Below are positions 43,449 through 49,490 of a DNA stretch of 49,490 nucleotides, one piece after another (position 1 is the first letter of the stretch; every line of letters begins with the position of its first letter). Source of the DNA: Bacteroidota bacterium (lineage in GTDB: Bacteria > Bacteroidota > Bacteroidia > Flavobacteriales > JADGDT01); the NCBI GenBank assembly GCA_039714315.1, contig JBDLJM010000008.1:1-49490 (forward strand), in the 5' to 3' direction. Below the pieces are notes generated by a model, which was not told the origin of the DNA, searched no databases, and worked only from the letters and a program-made list of their open reading frames with translations. The position numbers and the translations under genes are program-made.

Positions 43449-46409
43449 ATGAATCTGAAAAACTCTGTAATAAATTTCAAGTCTAAAATTGTTAATTCAA
43501 TTTTTGTTTTAACAATGTTTTTATTTGCTTCGGGGCAGATGATGGCACAAACCATTATTAATACTTCTCATTTTAAGGCATATGATGATGCCGGAGTAAC
43601 AGCAAATACTACTTTTGGACGTTTAAATAATGTTGAAACATCGCTGATATTAGCATTTCAGCTTCCTGCTATTTCGGCAGAAGAATCAATATTAGATGCG
43701 CGATTACAATTAGAGATAACTACGGGTAGTCAGGCTACTTCATTCAGAGCTTTGGATATTGATGTTTTACCAAATAAAACAACTACAATTAGCAGTGCAG
43801 ATATGGGTACTGGAGCTAATGCTCAAACTCATTTTATTGATGGACATGGAGTAAGTATATCTGAAGATATTTCGCTTGCAATATCACAACAAATTGCAAG
43901 TGGTAATGTTGTAGAAGGCGATTATATTGTTTTGGAGTTAAAGTTAGGTGATTATGCACCTGCCGATAAGTATGTAAAGATATATGCAACGGGAACACCA
44001 ACATTGACTTTAACAGTAGGTACACCTCCCGACCCTACAGCACCAGTTATTGAGACTATCGACGATGCAACAGTATTTACCGGTTATGGAAAGAAAATTA
44101 TGGTAACTGCATCTGATGTTAATAAAGAAGACCATATAGCGTTTAGCTTAGATGCAGGAAGTGCTTCGGGATTTGTAACATTATCAGATAATGGAGATGG
44201 TACTGCCCAAATATCTATAGCAAATACAACAGTACCGGCAGATGAAGATTCTTATAATATTATAGTTACTGCTACTGATAATAGTGCAGACGTATTGTCT
44301 TCGACTGAAAGTTTTGTATTAGAAGTATCGCCCGTAGGTACTGTAACAGAAATAGAGCAAAATGGAATTACCTGGACTTTGCTTGGCGATGTTGAGCAAG
44401 GTACTTATGCAAATGGCGATAACTGGGTTGTTGGACCGGTAACAGTTATTAATATTTCGCCTGAGTCGTTTAAATACGAAATGACAACCAGTGCAAGTGG
44501 TGTAGAACTTCCTGCAATTGGTTACGATTTTGGAGATGATCCTTATACATATCAACCTACTCCGGGAGAATATAGAATAGTACACGGATCGATGCTGAAT
44601 CCTGTTGCTGACAGAGCGCTGAATCACGGTTGGGAAAGTGAGTTTACCGTGTGGAAAAAAGGACAAAGAGTTTATCCTGGCAATTCAGATAATTATAAAG
44701 AGGAGCTAAATGTAGCCCGTGCCGATAGAGGAGATGGTGTTTATGAGCCAATTAATCCGGGGAAACCTTTAGTTATTGAAGCGAACAATTCGTTGATGTC
44801 AACTGAGTCGTTAGATTTACCTGCTCGTCCAAATCTTAAAGCTGCGGCAGTATTAACTATTGTTTCCGAAGATAATCGTCCAAATGTTGGAGATTTTCGC
44901 CCTGCTTATTCTAGTGCCGATAAAAAATCTTATTTCAATATTTCTGATTTAGATTATTCTTCACTGGGAAATATGTCTCGTTCCGATTCATTAATGCCAT
45001 TGACAAGTATTGAGGGTTATTTTGAAAGAGTGTGGTTAGACTATATTCCTGAGTGGAGTGGTGAGTTTTCTCATCCTGTTGATAATATGCAAGGTTCATA
45101 CGGTGCAGCCGTAGCATCGATGATTGGAGCGGGAGCTATTGCTTTAAATACCGATTTTACTACATCATACAATGGAGGGACTCCTGCCGATGGAGAAACA
45201 TACAACGATAAATCGAAGTTGCTAATGCGTATGGTACAGCTTGGTATTGATTATTACGGAGTAGTAACCGGACCTGATAATCCGGCTACAGATTTACACG
45301 ATTCTCAAACAGTATTCCGCGAAAATGGAGGACACCTTACCGGACGTAAATTTCCAATATTACTTGCAGGTAAAACACTTTTGAATAATACTACAGGCGA
45401 GGCTGCTGTTATTGCCAATAAAATGTTGAATATCGCAACTGAGCACCCATCAATAGTGTTTAGTGAAGATGGACAAACAAGGTATGTTAATCAGTATGAT
45501 ACTGAATACTCGGCAGAACCTAAAACAGAAGGACCTAGTTCTACATCGCCAAGCGGTTGGAATTACGATTATAGAGACTGGAGTTATGATTGGGAGCCTT
45601 ATGCAGTGTCAAAAGGATTGCCACTGGGGGGAGAGTATTATGGGATGCCATATACTCAGGAGGATATAGGTTTACCTGAGTATGGAATTACGTACACATT
45701 CAAACCTTTTGTATCGCACAAATATTGGAATACAGCTTATCGTAGATGTTGTACACATTCATCGATGCAGGGTATAGTATTAGCTGTACACGCTATGGGT
45801 CTGAAAGAAGTATGGGGGCACCAGGCATTGTTTGATTACGTAGACAGATTTATGTCAGTAGAGCTTCAGATTGCAGAGGTAACAGAAGCAAAAGGTTCTT
45901 TTTCTATGGCGGATGATAATAGTGTGGAATACACCGAATATCATCCTGATCTTAAATCGGAGCTGAAGATTGATAATGTAAAAGGACGTCTTCCTTTACG
46001 ACCGGAAAATCCTGAATTCAAATGGAGCTATAGTCTGTATAAATCATGGAAGCATCACAGAGAAAGTTTTGGAGATGTATGGAGAAGATATGATGAGGGT
46101 GATATTTATAGTAATGGAAAAAGAAATACACTCGGATTACCTAAAAACAATATAAAACCTGAAGGTGTTAAAGTATATCCTCAACCTGTAAAAGGTAATA
46201 GTTTCACGGTTTCATTGTCATCTTCTGATGAAAAAGAACTTTCTGTAGAGATTTATAGTTTAACTGGATCATTAGTTTACTCAAGAATAGTAAATGTTGC
46301 TTCTAAGTCAATCGAAGTATCAGGAATGGGTAAATTACCTCAGGGGGTTTATGTTCTTAAAGTAAAAGGAAATGATATAAATATCAGTCAACGATTGTTG
46401 GTAGAGTAG
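43449..46409 (+). CDS. Large T9SS-secreted protein with putative alpha-toroid catalytic core
   Basis: The 986-residue protein has a signal peptide (to about 34, MMAQ), a beta domain (about 36-190), an Ig/cadherin-like domain (about 198-295), a beta region starting NGITWTLLGD with GDNWVVGPVTV (about 303-440), a helical core (about 450-905) and a T9SS sorting domain (about 912-986). The core has NGGHLTGRKFP (626-636) and RRCCTHSSMQG (765-775), with His, Arg and Cys in conserved-looking settings. The layout suggests an alpha/alpha-toroid hydrolase or lyase. The first two domains resemble parts of the protein at 19831. No CAZy family is assigned. Confidence 0.75.
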   Translation: MNLKNSVINFKSKIVNSIFVLTMFLFASGQMMAQTIINTSHFKAYDDAGVTANTTFGRLNNVETSLILAFQLPAISAEESILDARLQLEITTGSQATSFRALDIDVLPNKTTTISSADMGTGANAQTHFIDGHGVSISEDISLAISQQIASGNVVEGDYIVLELKLGDYAPADKYVKIYATGTPTLTLTVGTPPDPTAPVIETIDDATVFTGYGKKIMVTASDVNKEDHIAFSLDAGSASGFVTLSDNGDGTAQISIANTTVPADEDSYNIIVTATDNSADVLSSTESFVLEVSPVGTVTEIEQNGITWTLLGDVEQGTYANGDNWVVGPVTVINISPESFKYEMTTSASGVELPAIGYDFGDDPYTYQPTPGEYRIVHGSMLNPVADRALNHGWESEFTVWKKGQRVYPGNSDNYKEELNVARADRGDGVYEPINPGKPLVIEANNSLMSTESLDLPARPNLKAAAVLTIVSEDNRPNVGDFRPAYSSADKKSYFNISDLDYSSLGNMSRSDSLMPLTSIEGYFERVWLDYIPEWSGEFSHPVDNMQGSYGAAVASMIGAGAIALNTDFTTSYNGGTPADGETYNDKSKLLMRMVQLGIDYYGVVTGPDNPATDLHDSQTVFRENGGHLTGRKFPILLAGKTLLNNTTGEAAVIANKMLNIATEHPSIVFSEDGQTRYVNQYDTEYSAEPKTEGPSSTSPSGWNYDYRDWSYDWEPYAVSKGLPLGGEYYGMPYTQEDIGLPEYGITYTFKPFVSHKYWNTAYRRCCTHSSMQGIVLAVHAMGLKEVWGHQALFDYVDRFMSVELQIAEVTEAKGSFSMADDNSVEYTEYHPDLKSELKIDNVKGRLPLRPENPEFKWSYSLYKSWKHHRESFGDVWRRYDEGDIYSNGKRNTLGLPKNNIKPEGVKVYPQPVKGNSFTVSLSSSDEKELSVEIYSLTGSLVYSRIVNVASKSIEVSGMGKLPQGVYVLKVKGNDINISQRLLVE

Positions 46410-46433
46410 TATTTAAGAAAATATTTGATCATA

Positions 46434-46465
46434 AAAAAACTCAAGATATCTCTTGAGTTTTTTTT
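46434..46465 (+). terminator. Terminator after the 986-residue protein gene
   Basis: AAAAAACTCAAGA-TATC-TCTTGAGTTTTTT is a perfect 13-bp stem with a 4-nt loop and a T-run. Regulon site 8 begins 9 bp further on. Confidence 0.92.
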
Positions 46466-46473
46466 ATTTGAAG

Positions 46474-46539
46474 TGTCAAATAATATAGCTTATGTGTCAT
46501 TTAGTTCATTGATTCTCCCCCTGTTTATCGTTATAATTG
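46474..46539 (+). promoter_or_regulatory. Regulon site 8: operator and promoter of the symporter/M20 operon
   Basis: Half-sites TGTCAAATAATATAGCT (46474) and TGTCATTTAGTTCATTG (46495) are 21 bp apart. TTG at 46509-46511, 20 bp, then TATAATTG at 46532-46539. It joins the symporter operon to the same regulon as the glycan genes. Confidence 0.85.
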
Positions 46540-46571
46540 TTGTTCTAATTTAATTTTAGAATAAAATTGTA

Positions 46572-46793
46572 ATGATGAATAAAAAAATATGGATTGTTAT
46601 CCAGCTGACTGTTGTTTTGGTAACGGCCTTAGTGTTTTCGCCCTTGGTGATACCTGCAAATGTTAGTTCGCCCGAGCTATTTGGAATGCCATACACTTTA
46701 TGGACCGGAATTATAGCTTATTTGTTTCTGGTAGCTTTAAATTTTATTGGAGCATTTATTCACTCAAAAGTATATAGCGATGGGAATGATTAG
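46572..46793 (+). CDS. Small two-helix membrane protein, partner of the SSS symporter
   Basis: The 73-residue protein has two membrane helices (about 7-27 and 44-66) separated by an outer loop with SPELFGMPYTLWTG. Small proteins of the DUF3311/YhdT type often precede SSS symporter genes. It overlaps the next gene by 14 bp, which implies translational coupling and a shared role. It would otherwise be easy to miss. Confidence 0.8.
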   Translation: MMNKKIWIVIQLTVVLVTALVFSPLVIPANVSSPELFGMPYTLWTGIIAYLFLVALNFIGAFIHSKVYSDGND

Positions 46794-48192
46794 TTGGTTT
46801 TGGATACTGAGTGCAGTATTTATTGGAGTGTTAGTACTTGTTTCTACTAAGGCTATAAAAACCAGTAAAGATGTTGACGATTTTATGTTGGCAGGATCGA
46901 GTGTTGGTGGTTTGTTGGGAACACTGACTTATGCCGCCGCTCTTTTTAGTGCATTTATATTTATTGGAGTGCCCGATTTTTTCAGGGTTCATGGAGTAGG
47001 AGCATGGATATTTTTGCCCGTAGCCGATGGTATTATGTTTTTTATGATATTTTGGTTCGGCTATCACTTACGAAAGAAAGTAAAAGAAATTGGATATAAA
47101 GGTACCGCCGGAATGATGTCGGATATCTTCGGAAATAAATGGGCGGGATATGTTGTATTTGCAGCAGCATTTTTATTTCTGATTCCTTATGTGTCGATTC
47201 AGATTAGAGGTATATCGATGTTCTTTATAGCGATATTCCCGAATGCACTTCCTCTATGGGGGTGGGCTTTGATAATAATTTCCATGATGCTTGTTTATAG
47301 TCAGGTTGGAGGATTAAAATCGATTGTATACAGTGATGCTATTCAGGCAGTGTTGTTATTGACTGTTTTGGTAATTATTGGATACAATTCTGTTCAACAT
47401 TTTGGTGATATAAAAGAAATGTTTGTTCAGGTAAAGCAAACAGACCCTAAGTTATTGTCGGCCCCTGGCCCTAAGGGTTTGTTTACTCCTCAGTTTTTGT
47501 TTACATCGTTTTTAGCTATCGTTTTACTGCCGGTATCACAGCCTCAGTTTTCATCGCGAATAGCAATTATGAAAAACATGACCGAAACTTATAAAATGGC
47601 AACAGGAGTTGGAATTGTAGCGTTTTTTGTTTTCGCATCTACAGCATTAATTGGAATGTATGGTAGTGTTGTTTACCCCGATTCGTCAACACAGGAATTT
47701 GTACAGAATGCCTTATTGTTCGATCAAAGTAATTTCCTTGCTGCACTTGCAGTAGTAGGATTATTTGCTGCAGTATTATCTACATCAAATGCTCAGGTAT
47801 TTGCTCTTGGATCGGAGTTTAGATCACTTTTACACGATACTGAGCTGGCAAACTTTAGATTGGCAAAAATAGCAATGATATTTTTTGGAGTAATTGTATT
47901 TGTAACATCAATTTCTATTGGTGATGAGCTTGTTTTACTTGCTCGAATGAGTTTTGCAGGTACAGCTATGATAACGCCAATAGTTTTGGTAGGTGTATTT
48001 TCGAAACAAAAGCCCGGTGTAGAAATCATTATTCTTTCGGCAATAGCTTTAGTATTATTTACTTTATCTCTAGTGAATGTAGTTCCCGAGAAAATGTTTG
48101 GTTTACGCCTTGACATTGTACTAATGGCAGTTTTGTTTGTTACATCGGTAATTTCGGTTGTATTGAGAAAAACCATGGTAAAAGTATCATAA
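46780..48192 (+). CDS. Sodium:solute symporter (SSS family)
   Basis: The start is at ATG 46780 (MGMISWFWIL), overlapping the preceding gene by 14 bp; ATG 46786 is an alternative, with 8 bp overlap. The result is 470 residues with about thirteen membrane helices. Conserved SSS segments include DDFMLAGSSVGG near the start, YSQVGGLKSIVYSDAIQAV and the central helices FSSRIAIMK. It imports an organic solute with sodium. Being under regulon site 8 and next to an M20 hydrolase, it probably takes up a product of the locus, perhaps a uronate or an amide-linked compound. Confidence 0.9.
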   Translation: MGMISWFWILSAVFIGVLVLVSTKAIKTSKDVDDFMLAGSSVGGLLGTLTYAAALFSAFIFIGVPDFFRVHGVGAWIFLPVADGIMFFMIFWFGYHLRKKVKEIGYKGTAGMMSDIFGNKWAGYVVFAAAFLFLIPYVSIQIRGISMFFIAIFPNALPLWGWALIIISMMLVYSQVGGLKSIVYSDAIQAVLLLTVLVIIGYNSVQHFGDIKEMFVQVKQTDPKLLSAPGPKGLFTPQFLFTSFLAIVLLPVSQPQFSSRIAIMKNMTETYKMATGVGIVAFFVFASTALIGMYGSVVYPDSSTQEFVQNALLFDQSNFLAALAVVGLFAAVLSTSNAQVFALGSEFRSLLHDTELANFRLAKIAMIFFGVIVFVTSISIGDELVLLARMSFAGTAMITPIVLVGVFSKQKPGVEIIILSAIALVLFTLSLVNVVPEKMFGLRLDIVLMAVLFVTSVISVVLRKTMVKVS

Positions 48193-48196
48193 GATA

Positions 48197-49402
48197 ATGG
48201 TTGATGTTGTAAAATTAACGCAAGAACTTGTTGCTATAAACACTGTAAATGGAAACGAAGCCGAAACAGCTAAGTTTGTAGGCAAAATTCTAATGGATAA
48301 TGGCTTTGATGTAAAGTATGTCCCGTTTAATAATGACGAGACTAGACTTAATATTATTGCAGAAAAAGGGTTGAAACCCGGCAAAGCACCTATAGTATTT
48401 ACCGGACATTTCGATACTGTTCCCATTGGGAAGGAAGAGTGGTCGGTAAATCCTTTGGAAGCCACTATTATAGGCGATAAACTTTATGGACGAGGTTCAA
48501 CCGATATGAAAGCTGGAATAGCGGCATTTATTGGAGCTGCAATTGAGGCTTTTGAAGAAGATAATAATGCTTATGGAGTAAAATTTGTTCTTACAGCAAA
48601 CGAAGAGCCCGGATGCGTTGGAGCTAACGATTTAGTAGCTTCAGAATATGCCGAATTATTGGGAGATGCCTGTGCTATAATTGTAGCAGAACCAACATCT
48701 AATATTCCGGCAATAGCTCATAAATCGGCATTGTACATTACAGCAATAGCGAAAGGTAAAACAGCACATTCGTCTATGCCACATCTTGGCGATAATGCTA
48801 TTTATAAAGTAGCGAGAGCAATTTCGAAGATAGAAAATCTGGAATTTAATGCCGAGGAAGATAAACTGTTAGGATATCCAAGCATTAATGTAGGTGTTGT
48901 TGAAGGAGGAATGAACCTGAACTCAGTTCCAGATAGAGCGAGTTTTACTATCGATGTGCGATCAACGTCTAAACTTGAAAATGACGCTGTTTTAGAATTA
49001 TTACAAAAAACTCTAGGCGATGAAACGAGCATGAGCAAAAAGTTTCTCACACAGGGGGATGATAATATGCGAGTTCCATCTGACCAAAACATAAAATTAT
49101 TAACAGATGAAATTGAACTTAATGTTATGGTTAATAATAGTAGTGTTTATAATGAAGTAGAATCTGATTTCGAAAAGCTTGTTTATAAAGTTTGTGGAAT
49201 TAATGCCGATGATGCAGATCGACGAAAAGCACTTCCATATATGACCGACGGTTCGGTATTGCAAAAATATTACAAAGGAGTTCCTACAATTATATTAGGC
49301 CCTGGAGAGGCTTCAATGGCACACAAAATAGATGAGTATTGTTTTGTTGATAATATAGTTGAGGCAAAAGAGATTTATAAGAAGATATTAGGTGGGTATT
49401 AG
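48197..49402 (+). CDS. M20 family zinc peptidase/deacylase (ArgE/DapE type)
   Basis: The 401-residue cytoplasmic protein has the M20 zinc site: FTGHFDTVP, GRGSTDMKAG and ANEEPGCVG with the catalytic Glu. The dimerisation domain is about residues 175-290. Family members remove N-acyl groups from amino acids or cleave peptide and amide bonds. It starts 5 bp after the symporter stop, the last gene of an operon under regulon site 8. In a glycan locus it might act on an amide-linked sugar or amino acid, but the substrate is not known. Confidence 0.9.
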   Translation: MVDVVKLTQELVAINTVNGNEAETAKFVGKILMDNGFDVKYVPFNNDETRLNIIAEKGLKPGKAPIVFTGHFDTVPIGKEEWSVNPLEATIIGDKLYGRGSTDMKAGIAAFIGAAIEAFEEDNNAYGVKFVLTANEEPGCVGANDLVASEYAELLGDACAIIVAEPTSNIPAIAHKSALYITAIAKGKTAHSSMPHLGDNAIYKVARAISKIENLEFNAEEDKLLGYPSINVGVVEGGMNLNSVPDRASFTIDVRSTSKLENDAVLELLQKTLGDETSMSKKFLTQGDDNMRVPSDQNIKLLTDEIELNVMVNNSSVYNEVESDFEKLVYKVCGINADDADRRKALPYMTDGSVLQKYYKGVPTIILGPGEASMAHKIDEYCFVDNIVEAKEIYKKILGGY

Positions 49403-49480
49403 GTAGATATTAAGTGGTATTAGATGGATATTAAGTGGATATTAAATGGGGATTAGATAGATATTAAGTAGGTATTATTA
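49394..49480. repeat. Imperfect tandem repeat of an 11-bp unit at the window end
   Basis: About eight diverged copies of GGATATTAAGT (10-12 bp each) run from the last codons of the M20 gene to near the window end. No coding role is seen past the stop at 49402. It resembles the 7-bp array at the window start in being a short tandem array directly after a gene. Confidence 0.75.
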
Positions 49481-49490
49481 GAAATAGAAC

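Overview
The window is AT-rich chromosomal DNA from a member of the Bacteroidota, most likely a marine flavobacterium-like organism. The signs are type IX secretion (T9SS) C-terminal sorting domains on five proteins, promoters of the TTG / TAnnTTTG type, few visible Shine-Dalgarno sequences, a carboxypeptidase-D-like TonB-dependent receptor, and a tgt - LptF/G permease - EamA gene order. No phage, insertion sequence or CRISPR array was seen.

Positions 1-17000 are mostly housekeeping. They hold a 7-bp tandem repeat, an M48 protease, a tandem universal stress protein, trmD with a CPBP protease, two identical tRNA-Met(CAT) genes with a good promoter, a START-like protein, a PAP2 / GT39 / sugar-phosphate transferase cassette, a second PAP2 protein, tgt with an LptF/G permease, EamA and S4 gene, a TlpA-like lipoprotein, a YhhN protein, amtB and an Lrp/AsnC regulator. 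The amtB-asnC intergenic region carries four helically phased TAGGGGGG motifs.

Positions 17046-49402 look like one carbohydrate-use locus of about 32 kb. It holds an AraC regulator, a degenerate FGGY kinase homologue, a large Ig-repeat surface protein, a beta-helix protein, a TonB-dependent receptor without SusD, a LamG/DUF1080-like lipoprotein and two paralogous (beta/alpha)8-type hydrolase-like proteins. It also holds a mannonate oxidoreductase and mannonate dehydratase (glucuronate/fructuronate branch to KDG), an EamA permease, a CE2-like esterase, a GH9 glucanase, a propeller-like T9SS protein, a FUSC protein, a 986-residue T9SS protein with a possible alpha-toroid catalytic core, and a small membrane protein / SSS symporter / M20 hydrolase operon.

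The main discovery is regulatory. Eight promoters in this locus share one 66-bp architecture: a distal half-site, a proximal half-site exactly 21 bp downstream (consensus TGYCATTTAGTGYATTG), whose final TTG serves as the -33 element, then 20 bp and a -7 box. This is what a class II AraC-activated promoter should look like. It defines a regulon from the kinase gene to the symporter/M20 operon, and the AraC protein at 17046-17933 is the obvious candidate activator. The enzymes suggest an acetylated, beta-linked, uronate-containing polysaccharide. The substrate is unknown, and several secreted proteins have no family I can name with confidence.
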